The notes: a model not told the origin generated them from the sequence alone. A stretch of DNA of 64,000 nucleotides from Paraburkholderia phenazinium (GCF_900142845.1 NZ_FSRU01000001.1:1302001-1366000), one strand, 5' to 3'. Positions 9,401 through 18,381 are shown, counted from the stretch's first letter. Numbers and translations: made by a program.

Positions 9401-12370
9401 ATCGGCAACACGTCATTTACGGAAGGCGACAACACAACCTCGACGCCGGTGGCGATCGACACCGGCATCACCGTATCGGACCGGGACAACACGACGCTCT
9501 CCCTGGCCACGGTGTCGATCACGAACGGCTTCCACGGCAGCGAGGATGTGCTGGCGTTCACCAATACCAGCGCGACGCTGTACGGCAACATCAATGCCTC
9601 GTACAACGCAGGCACCGGTGTGCTGACGCTGGAGTCGTCAGGCGCTGATGCGACGATTGCCCAATGGCAGGCCGCGCTGCGCGCGGTGACCTACACCGAC
9701 CTGGCGGCCACACCCAACACGGCGACCCGGACGATCAGTTTTGCCGTCAACGACGGCACGGAGACGAGTGCCGTCTCCACCAAACTTGTTACCGTGACGG
9801 ACGTCGACCAGGCGCCGGTGGTCACGGCCTCGGGCGGCAGCACGTCGTTTACCGCGGGCGACAACGTGACCTCGACGCCGGTCACGGTGGACCCCGGCGT
9901 GACCGTCTCCGATGCCGACAACACGACGCTGGCCTCCGGCACTGTCGCGATCACCGGCAATTTCCATTCGGGCGAGGACGTGCTGGCGTTCAACAATACG
10001 AGCGCGACGACCTTCGGCAACATCACCAGCTTGTATGATGGGACAACCGGCGTGCTGACGCTGACCTCCGTGGGCGCCACGGCGACGGTTGCGCAATGGC
10101 AGGCGGCGCTGGAGGCGGTGACGTACACGGATACGGCGCTGACGCCGAACAACGCGACCCGCACGATCAGTTTCACCGTCAACGACGGCACCGACGACAG
10201 CGCGGTCAGCACCAAGGCCGTGACGGTCACCGATGTCGATCAGACGCCGGTCTTGAGCGGGACGGGTGGCTCTGTCAGCTATCTCGACGGCCACGCGCCG
10301 CTGGCGATCGACAGCGGCATCACCGTGTCGGACCGCGGCAGCGCGACGCTGGACTCGGCGACCGTCTCGATCGCAAGCGGTATGCAGGCGGGCGACACGC
10401 TGACCCTGAACATCGACCCGGCGACGATGGGCAACCTCACCGCTTCGTACAACGCCACGACGGGTGTGTTGACGCTCAATGCATCCGGCGCGCCGCTGAC
10501 GCTCGCGCAATGGGACGCGGTACTGGATGCTGTGTCGTTTTCCAGCAGCAGCTATACCGCGCCGCAGGGATCACGTGTGATTTCGTTTACCGTCAACGAC
10601 GGTGTGGAGAACAGTGCGGCGCTTACGCGGACCATCGACGTGGTGAATTCCACGCCGTCGGTGACGACCAGCAATACCAGCACCACCACCTTCACGGCAG
10701 GCGACAACGTTGCATCGACGCCGGTGGCGGTTGACCCAGGTATCACCGTAGCGGATCCGGAAGCAAACATCGAGACGGCGACGGTGTCGATTGCGGGTGG
10801 CTTTCACAGCGGCGAAGACGTGCTGGCATTCACCAATAACGCCGCCTCGATGGGTAACATCACGGGCACGTACGACGCATCGACGGGCGTGCTGACCCTG
10901 AGTTCGTCCGGCAGCGCCGCGAGCCTCGCGCAGTGGCAAGCGGCTTTGAGTTCGGTCACCTACGACAACAGCGCGATTACGCCGAACACGGCGCAGCGCA
11001 CGGTCGAGTTTGCGATTAGCGACGTCATGCAGACGAGCGCGCTCAGCAGCAAGACCATTGACGTGCAGGATACGGACCAGACACCGGTTGTCAAAACCGG
11101 CTCGGGCAACGGCCCAACCTTCATCGCGAGCGGCAGCGCGGCGACGCCGGTGACGATCGATACGGGCATCACGGTGAGCGATCGCGACAGCAGTGCGACG
11201 CTTGCGTCCGCAACCGTTTCGATCACGGGGCACTTCGTGGCGGGCAGCGACGTGCTTGCCTTTAACCCCTCGGCCGCGACGGGCGACATCACTGCAACCT
11301 ACGACGCCGCCACAGGCGTCTTGACGCTCACTTCGTCTGCCGCGTCAACAACGACGCTCGCGCAATGGCAAGCGGCGCTGTCTTCCGTGACCTATGCGGA
11401 CACGGCGGTGGAATCGGCAGGCGGCAGCCGCACGATCAGCTTCAGCGTCAACGACGGGCATAAAACCAGCGCGCCGGTGACGACGACGGTGAACGTGGCG
11501 GCGACGCCGCTGGTGACGACTGTCGCGCCACCTGTAACAGAAGGCCCGCATCCCGCCACGCCATTGACGCTACCGCCGCCCTCGACGTTCAGCGAAACGG
11601 GGAGCGGAGGGCAGGCTACAACGACCACACCGCCCACCACGCAGCCTGGCGACTACGTGTCCGAGTCGCTGCCGATGTTCCCACTCGACCTCGGCGACAG
11701 CATCTCCAACCCGCTGATCGTACTCGACGCGTTTGCGCCGGCGCCCGCGCTCGGTGGCGTGCCCGCTGTCTTCACAGCGACCTTCACGAGCGACGGCGGG
11801 CACACAACCAATGTACTGAGCGACACCGGCATCTCGTCGATGGCGCCAATCCCCACCCCCGATCTCACGCCGCCATCCATCGAGTTGCCGAAGCTCGCCG
11901 TGCACGTGGCCGTGCCGCCCAGCCATGCGTTCTCAGTCTCGCTGCCGGCCATGCTGTCAGCCGCCGAGGGCCTGCCGATCGGCTCGGACGTCCACGTCGA
12001 CGTGCGCCTCGCCGACGGCCGCCCGTTACCCGCGTGGCTGCATTACGACGCGGTGCGAGGCGTGCTGAGCGGCAAGGTGCCGCCGAATCAGGGCGGCTTG
12101 CGTTTCGCGATCGTCACGCACGATGCCGCGGGCCATCAGACGCGCCGCGAAGTGGCGATCGACTTCGGCGGCGCTGCGGGGCAACGCGCCGGCGAGCCGC
12201 CCGCTCACGAGCGCAGCCACGCAACCCAGCACGCGCCGCAAGCTGCCGTCCCGCTTGCCAAACCGTCGCTCGCGCAACAGTTCGCCCAGGCTCACGCGAC
12301 GCTGCACGTGGCGCGTGCGACGACTGCGCCTGCACCGGCGGCGGCCCTCGCGTCGCGAGGCAACGCATGA
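6413..12370 (+). CDS. Giant DUF4347 surface protein with nine cadherin-like repeats
   Basis: A ~1985-residue, probably secreted or surface-bound protein. There is no Sec signal peptide; instead residues 25-40 contain PLLLALEPRVVYDA, which resembles the LEPR-type N-terminal motif of very long repetitive proteins in Gram-negative bacteria. Residues ~100-266 form a DUF4347 domain with a caspase/CHAT-like histidine (LISHG, H156) and cysteine (IYGCD, C199). After a linker domain come nine repeats of ~130-140 residues, each starting like TTSGGxxxFTAGDN and ending in DTDQTP. Then follow a Thr/Pro-rich stretch, a putative Ig domain (LPAWLHYDAVRGVLSGKVPP) and an Ala-rich tail. No RTX nonapeptides are present. 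The ATG at 6413 has GGAG nine bases upstream. Its stop overlaps the start of the TolC-like gene. Confidence 0.88.
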   Translation: MDFVKQILKRLSVERGGRIPVVAPAPLLLALEPRVVYDASVGAVAAHPHPHGVEADHAHPATTSSAPPKPVAEHDVKLVGANGVREQKLAVANAAPAVSHQVVFIDPSVVDYQALIAGLPAGTQYVVLNANTDGFAQIEQYLQTHKGVDAIHLISHGTDGEIQAGDVWLDAGDLSKYSAELTQIGALMKPGGDFLIYGCDVAQNADGQMLVQEIAALTHLNVAASTDATGSAAVGGDWTLEYQVGTVTTPVILSAAAEQSYDHLLGVTIENFTNADDVSYDSGEVPSFTLDGLTYTYNTGSTSYDTQVQADPNLQALADENSGDQSLAFDAQGQGGVNSITISMSNGKAFNIQSLDIDIVANGNVEIVPDSNTAGEVTLVSNGDFVTQTVSLSSSNAAFDEVHSITISGVGGDLIVNLGHLVYSIDGPTITTDAGSAAFVAGDNVTSTPVTVDSGVSVTDTSATTSGSGTVSITGGFHSGEDQLGFTNSGPGMGNITGSYSASTGVLTLTSAGNTATTAEWQAAFESVTYTDTAVTPSPTTRTISFSLTDSNGDSSSVATRTVTVTDTDQTPVLTTSGGSVGYVAGAASTSVYSGVSVSDRDNGTLPSATVSITSGFQAGDQLAFTNNGSTMGNITGSYNSATGVMTLSSASDTATAAQWDAAIDAVHFSAPDTASGTRSVSVQISDGSENSAAVMETVNLTAVPLVTTDVGSAAFVAGDNTASTPVTVDSGLTVSDAGHTTLDSATVSISGNFHAGEDVLGFTNNGTTMGDISGSYDAGTGVMTFTAAGGATLAQWRSALESVTYTDTAVTPNNATRTISFTVNDGTENSPAATRTVTVVDTDQTPILTTSGGTTAFTAGNDTASTPVVVDSGVTVSDLDNITLASGTVAITGNFHSGEDVLAFNNTSSTLYGNITASYVSGTGVLSLTSAGATATLAQWQAALEAVTYTDTAVTPNNATRTIAFSVNDGTDNSNVGTKTVTVTDVDQTPIVTTSIGNTSFTEGDNTTSTPVAIDTGITVSDRDNTTLSLATVSITNGFHGSEDVLAFTNTSATLYGNINASYNAGTGVLTLESSGADATIAQWQAALRAVTYTDLAATPNTATRTISFAVNDGTETSAVSTKLVTVTDVDQAPVVTASGGSTSFTAGDNVTSTPVTVDPGVTVSDADNTTLASGTVAITGNFHSGEDVLAFNNTSATTFGNITSLYDGTTGVLTLTSVGATATVAQWQAALEAVTYTDTALTPNNATRTISFTVNDGTDDSAVSTKAVTVTDVDQTPVLSGTGGSVSYLDGHAPLAIDSGITVSDRGSATLDSATVSIASGMQAGDTLTLNIDPATMGNLTASYNATTGVLTLNASGAPLTLAQWDAVLDAVSFSSSSYTAPQGSRVISFTVNDGVENSAALTRTIDVVNSTPSVTTSNTSTTTFTAGDNVASTPVAVDPGITVADPEANIETATVSIAGGFHSGEDVLAFTNNAASMGNITGTYDASTGVLTLSSSGSAASLAQWQAALSSVTYDNSAITPNTAQRTVEFAISDVMQTSALSSKTIDVQDTDQTPVVKTGSGNGPTFIASGSAATPVTIDTGITVSDRDSSATLASATVSITGHFVAGSDVLAFNPSAATGDITATYDAATGVLTLTSSAASTTTLAQWQAALSSVTYADTAVESAGGSRTISFSVNDGHKTSAPVTTTVNVAATPLVTTVAPPVTEGPHPATPLTLPPPSTFSETGSGGQATTTTPPTTQPGDYVSESLPMFPLDLGDSISNPLIVLDAFAPAPALGGVPAVFTATFTSDGGHTTNVLSDTGISSMAPIPTPDLTPPSIELPKLAVHVAVPPSHAFSVSLPAMLSAAEGLPIGSDVHVDVRLADGRPLPAWLHYDAVRGVLSGKVPPNQGGLRFAIVTHDAAGHQTRREVAIDFGGAAGQRAGEPPAHERSHATQHAPQAAVPLAKPSLAQQFAQAHATLHVARATTAPAPAAALASRGNA
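7690..11515 (+). repeat. Nine tandem cadherin-like protein repeats (coding)
   Basis: Nine units of about 380-430 bases encode the repeated domain of the DUF4347 protein. Shared blocks include STPVTVDSGVTVSD, FHSGEDVLAFNN, GNITxSY, LAQWQAALEAVTYTDTA and NNATRTISFTVNDGT. Units 4-6 are the closest to each other and the last two are more diverged, consistent with expansion by recent internal duplication. Confidence 0.85.
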
Positions 12371-13950
12371 GCCGTCACGTATTCCGAACTCCAATAACTT
12401 TGAGAAAGAGAGTCGCCGAAGTGAAATCCTCGTCCGTTGCGGTGCGCCCACCGCGTCCCGCGCTGCTTGCGCTGTCGCTCGCCGTCGTTTGGCTGGCGGG
12501 CTGCTCGATCAAACCTGTGCCCTTCACCGACGCCGAACGCGTGCAGACCGCGCAGACCGACCGCACCTCGATGTTTGCCCAACAGCAGCCGGTGACCGGA
12601 CCGATTACGCTCGACGAAGCGATGGCACGCGCGATCCGCTACAACCTCGACCATCGCCTCAAGATGATGGAAGAAGCGCTTGCGCAAAAGCAGCTCGACC
12701 TCTCGAACTTCGATCTGCTGCCCAAGCTCACCGCGCAAGCGGGCTATACCACACGCAATCATCCACTCGCCTCGTCCTCGACTGATGTGTTCACCAACGA
12801 GCAGTCGCTGGCGCCGTCGTACTCCACGGACAAGAACGACCGCACCGCGGACCTCGGCTTCTCATGGAACCTGCTCGACTTCGGCGTGAGTTACTACGAA
12901 GCGAAGGAGCAGGCGGATCACGTGCTGGTGCTCGAACAACGCCGCCGCAAGGTGGTGCAACTGATGATGCAGCAGGTGCGCGAGGCCTATTGGCAGGCCA
13001 CCGGCGCGCAACGATTGCGCGACCGCATTGCGCCCCTGCTGGCGCAGGCCGGCGCGGCGCTCGACGACTCGCGCCAGGCGCAGCGCGAAAATCTGCGCTC
13101 GCCGCTCGACACGCTCAACTACCAGCATGCGCTGCTCGATCTGATGCGCCAGCTCGAAGAGATTCGCGATCAGCTTGAAGAGGCCAAGCCGCGTCTCGCC
13201 TCGCTGATGAATCTCGAGCCGGGCAAGGACTACACGCTGGCGCCGCCGACCGATTTCGCCGCTCCAAGCTTCGACATGCCGATCGACCAGATGGAGGAGA
13301 CGGCGCTCGAGCGTCGCCCGGAACTGGTGGAGGCGAGCTATAACGAACGTATTAGCGTCAACGAAACCCATAAGGCGATGGCCAAGCTGCTGCCGGGGAT
13401 CGAACTCGATCTCGGCACGCACTACGACAGCAACAGTTTCCTCGTCTACAACGCGTGGCGGGCGGCCGGTATCAGCGTGAGCTGGAACCTCCTGAACGTG
13501 CTGAACGTGAAGAACATCCGCGGTATGGCCGATGCGCAACTGGAAGTGGCGAAGACGCAGCGGCTCGCGTTGAGCATGGCGGTGCTGACACAGGTGCACG
13601 TCGCGCGCAGCGAACTGGCGGCGAAACAACGTCAGTTCGATTTGCTCAAGCAGATGAACGACGTCGATCAGCAGATTCTGGAGCACACCCACAACGCGAC
13701 CGAGGCCACTGCGCAAGGCAAGCTCGAAGAAATTCGCGCCGCGACCGGCGCGATGATGTCGGAACTGCGCCTCTATCAGAGCTACGGCGAACTCGAAAAC
13801 GCCTATGGCCAGATGCTCGCGACGCTCGGCCTCGATCCGATCCCGGATACGGTCAGCGGTCACGATCTGGGCACGCTCGAGCAGTCGATCGATGAGGAGC
13901 AGCGGCGCTGGGCAGCACTGGGCAGCGCGAACGGAGGCAAGACGCAATGA
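12367..13950 (+). CDS. TolC-like outer-membrane channel lipoprotein
   Basis: A 527-residue outer-membrane factor that would form the exit duct of the secretion system. The N-terminal hydrophobic segment ends in a lipobox (VVWLAGCS, Cys near residue 46), so the mature protein is expected to be lipid-anchored. Two TolC/OEP-type repeats follow, recognisable by ITLDEAMARAIRYNLDHRLK, FSWNLLDFGVSYYEAKEQAD and SWNLLNVLNVKNIRGMADAQ, with long helical stretches between. The ATG at 12367 overlaps the stop of the adhesin gene (ATGA), and the gene's own stop overlaps the adaptor start in the same way. The frame is open upstream to 12034, but that part lies inside the adhesin gene and is not real. Confidence 0.9.
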   Translation: MSRHVFRTPITLRKRVAEVKSSSVAVRPPRPALLALSLAVVWLAGCSIKPVPFTDAERVQTAQTDRTSMFAQQQPVTGPITLDEAMARAIRYNLDHRLKMMEEALAQKQLDLSNFDLLPKLTAQAGYTTRNHPLASSSTDVFTNEQSLAPSYSTDKNDRTADLGFSWNLLDFGVSYYEAKEQADHVLVLEQRRRKVVQLMMQQVREAYWQATGAQRLRDRIAPLLAQAGAALDDSRQAQRENLRSPLDTLNYQHALLDLMRQLEEIRDQLEEAKPRLASLMNLEPGKDYTLAPPTDFAAPSFDMPIDQMEETALERRPELVEASYNERISVNETHKAMAKLLPGIELDLGTHYDSNSFLVYNAWRAAGISVSWNLLNVLNVKNIRGMADAQLEVAKTQRLALSMAVLTQVHVARSELAAKQRQFDLLKQMNDVDQQILEHTHNATEATAQGKLEEIRAATGAMMSELRLYQSYGELENAYGQMLATLGLDPIPDTVSGHDLGTLEQSIDEEQRRWAALGSANGGKTQ

Positions 13951-14750
13951 AGTGGTCGCAGTATGTAGCAGGCAGTGCAGTGGCTGTTCTGTTGTGCGCG
14001 CAACCAGTGTGGAGCGCGGCGCCGTCACCGTCACCCGCGGTGATGCCCGTTGCGGTCCCGGCTTCGGCCACCACCGATCCGACCGGCGATGCTGGCCGTA
14101 TCCGCATCCAGCTTGTGTCGCGCGACGAAGTGGATCTGTCGAGCGAGATCGCCGCGAAAATCGCCACCTTGCCGTTGCGCGACGGCGATGCGTTCCATGC
14201 GGGCCAGACGCTCGTTTCGCTCGACTGTTCGCTGTACGCGGCGCAGTTGCATAAGGCGCAGGCCGAAGCCGATGCCGCGCGCGACCTGTTGCAGGTCGAC
14301 CAGCGTCTCGCGCAATTGCATTCGGTAGGCGACCTCGAAGTCGAGCAGGCAGCGGCCAAGCTCAAAGCCAGTGCCGCTGAAGTGGCGTATATGCAGGCCA
14401 CGGTGCGCCAATGCGTGATCGTCGCGCCGTTCGACGGCCGCGTCTCGAAGCGCAGCGCCGCGCCGCAGCAGTTCGCCGAACCGGGCAAGCCGCTGTTGAC
14501 GATCGTCGACACCAGCCATCTGGAACTGAAGATGATCGTGCCGTCGAAGTGGCTCGCGTGGTTGAAGCCGGGTCATCCGTTGACCGTGCAGGTCGACGAG
14601 GTCGGCAAGACCTATCCGGCGAAAGTGGCCCGGATCGGCGCACGCGTCGATCCGGTCACACAGACCGTCGACGTGACCGCGGCGCTGACCGGCAGCGTGC
14701 CGGATCTGTTGCCCGGCATGAGCGGCTGGGCCACCTTTGCGGCGCGGTGA
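13947..14750 (+). CDS. HlyD-like periplasmic adaptor (membrane fusion protein)
   Basis: A 267-residue periplasmic adaptor. It has a signal peptide (QYVAGSAVAVLLCAQPVWSA) and then a biotinyl-lipoyl half-motif (SSEIAAKIATLPLRDGDAFH). A short coiled coil (KAQAEADAARDLLQVDQRLAQ) and the second lipoyl half (APFDGRVSKRSAAPQQFAEP) follow, then a beta-barrel domain. It is smaller than most RND adaptors and would bridge the TolC-like channel to inner-membrane partners. It is joined to both neighbours by 4-base overlaps. No RND pump or ABC exporter is encoded beside it. Confidence 0.88.
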   Translation: MKWSQYVAGSAVAVLLCAQPVWSAAPSPSPAVMPVAVPASATTDPTGDAGRIRIQLVSRDEVDLSSEIAAKIATLPLRDGDAFHAGQTLVSLDCSLYAAQLHKAQAEADAARDLLQVDQRLAQLHSVGDLEVEQAAAKLKASAAEVAYMQATVRQCVIVAPFDGRVSKRSAAPQQFAEPGKPLLTIVDTSHLELKMIVPSKWLAWLKPGHPLTVQVDEVGKTYPAKVARIGARVDPVTQTVDVTAALTGSVPDLLPGMSGWATFAAR

Positions 14751-14755
14751 CGGGC

Positions 14756-16237
14756 ATGCCGTCCACGCCCGCTTCACCGCCGCCGGAAGCGTCCGACCGC
14801 ACCGGCCGCGCGGCGCATGCCGATGCATCGCCGAACGTGCGCATCGACGCGCAGCAACTCGCCTTGCTCTGGCAGCTTGCCAGCCGTGCGCGTGCTGCGA
14901 AGAGCGAAGCGACGCTCGGCTTTACGATCGTCAACGAAACGCTGGCGCTGGTGCCTTACCGCCAGGCCGCATGGTGGCGCGGCACCGCACCGGGTTCGGT
15001 GGCGGCGGTATCCGGTTTGCCGCAGAGCGATCCGAATGCGCCCTACGTGCAGTGGCTCGGCGCATTGTGCCGGGTGCTCGCGCGTGCGCCTGGGGTGGGG
15101 GTCGCTGACGCCACGCTTCACGAACCCGGCGATGCAAGCGTACCGCTGCCCGAGGGACCGCGTCCCTTCACCGCCGCCGACCTCGGCGATGAAGGTGCCA
15201 CGCATGTCGCGCAGGAGTGGCAGGCATGGTGGCCCGCGCATGGTCTTTGGCTGCCGCTGGTGGACCGCGAAGGCCGCCGGCTCGGCGGCCTGGCGTTCGC
15301 GCGCGAAGCGCCGTGGACGCCCACCGAGTGTGCGCTGCTAGGCGAGCTCGCGCAGGTATGGGGTCATGCGTTCGCGGCCTTCGGTCCGCAACCGTCCTGG
15401 TTCGAACGCGCGCGTGTGCTGTTGCGGCCGGGCCGTCAGCAACGGCGCGTGCTGATCGCGCTGGCGTTGGTTTGCGTGATTCCATTGCGCTTGTCAGTGC
15501 TCGCGCCGGCCGAGGTGACGCCGAAAGATCCGTTCGTGGTGCGCGCGCCGCTCGACGGCGTGATCGACCGCCTGTACGTGCAGCCGAATCAGCCGGTGAC
15601 GGCCGGCACGCCGCTCCTCGGCCTCGACGCCACCACCTTGCAGTCGCGCTACGCGCTGGCTCGCAAAGACTTCGACACCGCGCAGGAGGAGTATCGGCAG
15701 ACGGCGCAACTGGCGGTCACCGAGGACCGCGACCGGCTCGATATGGCCGAGCGCAAAGGCAAGCTCGACCAGAGCGCCGTGCAACTCGACTACACCGCCG
15801 AACAACTGGCGCGCGTGCGCGTGAGCGCAACGCGCGCAGGCGTCGCGGTGTTCGCCGATCCGAACGAATGGACCGGTAAGGCGGTGGCGGTCGGCGAAAA
15901 GATTCTGCTGCTGGCAGACCCGGCTCACGTCGAACTGACCGCCTACGTGCCGGTTGCCGATAACGTCGACGTCAAACCCGGCATGCTGCTGACGCTGTAT
16001 CCGAAGAGTTCGCCGCTCGCCACTTACGACGCGCGCATCGATTCGGTCGCCTATCGCGCGGAGCCGACGCCGGATGGCGTGCTGGCGTATCGCGTGAAGG
16101 CGAGCTTCGCGGCAAGCGGCGCGCAGCCGCCGCTCGGGGCGATGGGCACAGCACGCATTCACGGCAGTTGGGTGCCGCTCGTCTACTACGTGCTGCGCCG
16201 GCCGTTGACGCTCGCGCGTCAATGGCTGGGCTGGTAG
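14756..16237 (+). CDS. GAF-like/HlyD fusion adaptor protein
   Basis: A ~493-residue protein with an unusual architecture. The N-terminal ~215 residues look cytoplasmic and GAF-like (LLWQLASRARAAKSEATLGF near the start, GLWLPLVDREGRRLGGLAFA near the end). One transmembrane segment (LIALALVCVIPLRLSVLAPA) follows. The periplasmic part is HlyD-like, with lipoyl half-motif VRAPLDGVIDRLYVQPNQPV, a coiled coil of ~80 residues and a C-terminal barrel (LTAYVPVADNVDVKPGMLL). It could couple a cytosolic signal or substrate to the export duct. A GTG at 14747 overlapping the previous stop (GTGA) is an equally possible start. It is part of the same coupled operon. Confidence 0.85.
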   Translation: MPSTPASPPPEASDRTGRAAHADASPNVRIDAQQLALLWQLASRARAAKSEATLGFTIVNETLALVPYRQAAWWRGTAPGSVAAVSGLPQSDPNAPYVQWLGALCRVLARAPGVGVADATLHEPGDASVPLPEGPRPFTAADLGDEGATHVAQEWQAWWPAHGLWLPLVDREGRRLGGLAFAREAPWTPTECALLGELAQVWGHAFAAFGPQPSWFERARVLLRPGRQQRRVLIALALVCVIPLRLSVLAPAEVTPKDPFVVRAPLDGVIDRLYVQPNQPVTAGTPLLGLDATTLQSRYALARKDFDTAQEEYRQTAQLAVTEDRDRLDMAERKGKLDQSAVQLDYTAEQLARVRVSATRAGVAVFADPNEWTGKAVAVGEKILLLADPAHVELTAYVPVADNVDVKPGMLLTLYPKSSPLATYDARIDSVAYRAEPTPDGVLAYRVKASFAASGAQPPLGAMGTARIHGSWVPLVYYVLRRPLTLARQWLGW

Positions 16238-16266
16238 CGTCACGCGAGCGCCGCGCCGAACCCATC

Positions 16267-18381
16267 ATGTCCCGACTACCGCCACTTCGCCAGGAACTGA
16301 CGTTGACCGCCGGCGCGCCGACCCCGGAAGGCGCGCCGACGTGGATGCTGCACGATCCCGCGGCGAACCGCTTCTTCCAGCTCGGCTGGCCTGCGTTCGA
16401 AATGCTCTCGCGCTGGCCGCTCGACGACGCGCATGCGATCGTCGCGAGCGTCAACCGCGAGACGACCTTGACGATTTCGCTCGACGACATCGAGGCACTG
16501 CTGCGCATGCTGCGTCAGCAGAACCTGCTGGTCGCGACGAGCGCAAGCGACACCGAGCGGTTGGGCGCCTATGCCGAAGCCGGCCGCCTCACGCAGGCCA
16601 TGTGGCTGCTCAAGCACTATCTGATGATCCGCATTCCGCTGTGGCATCCCATGCCGTTCCTGCGGCGCGCGGCGCGTTATGCCGCGTTCGCTTACCGTCC
16701 GGCGTTCTGGGCAATCGTGGCGGCGTGCGCGGCGACCGGTCTGTTTCTCGTGTCGCGCCGGTGGGACGAATTCCTGCATACGTTTCATGGTTACGCGGAC
16801 CTGCAAGGCGTGGTTGCGGTGGGCGTGGCGTTAGCATGTGCGAAGGTGCTGCACGAGTTCGGTCATGCGTTTACCGCGCAACGTTATGGTTGCCGCGTGC
16901 CGACCATGGGTCTGGCCTTTCTCGTGATGCTGCCCGTGCTCTACACCGACACCACCGAGGCCTGGAAAGTGCCGAGCCGCGCGAGCCGTTTGCGCATCGG
17001 TGCGGCCGGCATGCTCAGCGAGCTGGCGTTGGCCGCGTTCGCGACGCTCGCGTGGAATCTCTTGCCGGATGGCCCGCTGCGAGCGGGTGCCTTCCTGCTC
17101 GCGACCACCACCTGGATCGGCACGCTGGCGATCAATGCCAGCCCGTTCATGCGCTTCGACGGCTATTTCCTGTTGTCCGACTGGCTCAATACGCCGAACC
17201 TGCACGACCGCGCGTTTGCGCTCGGTCGCTGGTGGCTGCGTGAATGGCTATTCGGTTTCGGCGATCCGCAGCCGGAGCCGTGCTCGCCGTCGCGGCGACG
17301 CTTTCTGATCGGCTTTTCGTTTGCGACGTGGCTGTATCGGCTGGTGGTGTTTTTTTCGATCGCGCTTGTGGTGTACCACGCTTTCTTCAAGGTGTTGGGC
17401 ATGGCGTTGTTTTGCGTCGAGTTCGGCTGGTTTATCGTGCGGCCGGTGTTGCGCGAAGCGGCGGCGTGCTGGCGGCGCCGCGCGCAGTTGCGCTGGCAGC
17501 GTCAGACGCGCCGCAGTGTGCTGCTTGGCGCCGTGCTGCTGGGCTTTTTTGTGCTGCCGTGGCATGCCGGTGTCAGTGCGCCCGCGGTGTTTGGACCGCA
17601 GCAGGCGCAAGGGCTGTATGCGATCGAGGCGGGCTATCTGGCGGCCTCGCCGGCGCCGGTGCGCGACGGCCAGACGGTGCAGGCGGGGCAGGTTCTCGCC
17701 GTGCTGGTGTCGCCCGATCTCGCGTACAAGCTGAAGGCCGCGCAGGCGGACGAGGCGCTGTTGCGATGGGAAGTCGAGCAGCAACCGTTCGACGACCGCT
17801 TGCGGCAAGAAGGCGTCGCCCTGAAACGGCGTTGGGATGCCGCGCGCGAGACGGTCAACGGCTTTAGCGCCGAGATCGATCAACTGACGATTCGCGCGCC
17901 GTTTGCGGGCATCGTCGATATGGGTGACGACGATCTGGCCGCCGGCACCTGGTTGCCGCGGGGCGAGCGTCTGTTCGATGTGATCGGTCCGCATGGGGTG
18001 AAGGGCGAAGCGTTCGTCGGCGAGAACGACGTGGCGCGGGTCGTGGCCGGTCAGCGCGCGAGCTTCGTGGCGAGCCTGGCGGAAATGCGCGCGGTGCAAT
18101 GCCGTGTGCTGGCCGTCGACAGGGTCAACGTCGCGACGCTCGACGAGCCGTCGGTCGCGAGCGTGTATGGCGGTCCGATTGCCGCCGAGCAGGAAACGAA
18201 GACGCATCAACTGGTGCCGCTGCAGGCAATCTGGCGGGTGCGTTTTGGGGACTGCGAAGGCTCGCAGGTGTTGAGCCGCCAGTTGACCGGCACGGTGACG
18301 TTCGGCGCCGGGCGCGAGAGCTTTGCTTCGCGTGGGGTGCGAGCGCTGGTGGCGGCGGTGCAGCGGGAGGCGGGGTTTTAG
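16267..18381 (+). CDS. PqqD-like / M50 site-2 protease / HlyD fusion membrane protein
   Basis: A 704-residue multispanning protein combining three modules. Residues ~1-95 resemble PqqD, a winged-helix leader-peptide binding domain (WMLHDPAANRFFQLGWPAFE, then IEALLRMLRQQNLL). The middle is an M50 zinc protease with the zinc motif LHEFGHAFTAQRYG near residue 196 and the third ligand motif NASPFMRFDGYFLLSDW, spread over about six hydrophobic segments. The C-terminal ~200 residues are HlyD-like, with lipoyl halves AIEAGYLAASPAPVRDGQTV and IRAPFAGIVDMGDDDLAAGT. Zinc ligands appear intact, so proteolysis is plausible. It sits where a T1SS would carry its ABC transporter. The ATG at 16267 is 29 bases after the previous stop; an ATG at 16222 is an alternative. 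Confidence 0.87.
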   Translation: MSRLPPLRQELTLTAGAPTPEGAPTWMLHDPAANRFFQLGWPAFEMLSRWPLDDAHAIVASVNRETTLTISLDDIEALLRMLRQQNLLVATSASDTERLGAYAEAGRLTQAMWLLKHYLMIRIPLWHPMPFLRRAARYAAFAYRPAFWAIVAACAATGLFLVSRRWDEFLHTFHGYADLQGVVAVGVALACAKVLHEFGHAFTAQRYGCRVPTMGLAFLVMLPVLYTDTTEAWKVPSRASRLRIGAAGMLSELALAAFATLAWNLLPDGPLRAGAFLLATTTWIGTLAINASPFMRFDGYFLLSDWLNTPNLHDRAFALGRWWLREWLFGFGDPQPEPCSPSRRRFLIGFSFATWLYRLVVFFSIALVVYHAFFKVLGMALFCVEFGWFIVRPVLREAAACWRRRAQLRWQRQTRRSVLLGAVLLGFFVLPWHAGVSAPAVFGPQQAQGLYAIEAGYLAASPAPVRDGQTVQAGQVLAVLVSPDLAYKLKAAQADEALLRWEVEQQPFDDRLRQEGVALKRRWDAARETVNGFSAEIDQLTIRAPFAGIVDMGDDDLAAGTWLPRGERLFDVIGPHGVKGEAFVGENDVARVVAGQRASFVASLAEMRAVQCRVLAVDRVNVATLDEPSVASVYGGPIAAEQETKTHQLVPLQAIWRVRFGDCEGSQVLSRQLTGTVTFGAGRESFASRGVRALVAAVQREAGF

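Noticed and set aside
7690..11515. CRISPR or DNA satellite array
   Set aside because: The regularity is explained by in-frame protein repeats of ~140 residues that are diverged at DNA level.
6413..12370. RTX calcium-binding repeats in the giant protein
   Set aside because: No GGxGxDxxx nonapeptide arrays were seen, so a classical RTX adhesin with C-terminal T1SS signal is not supported.
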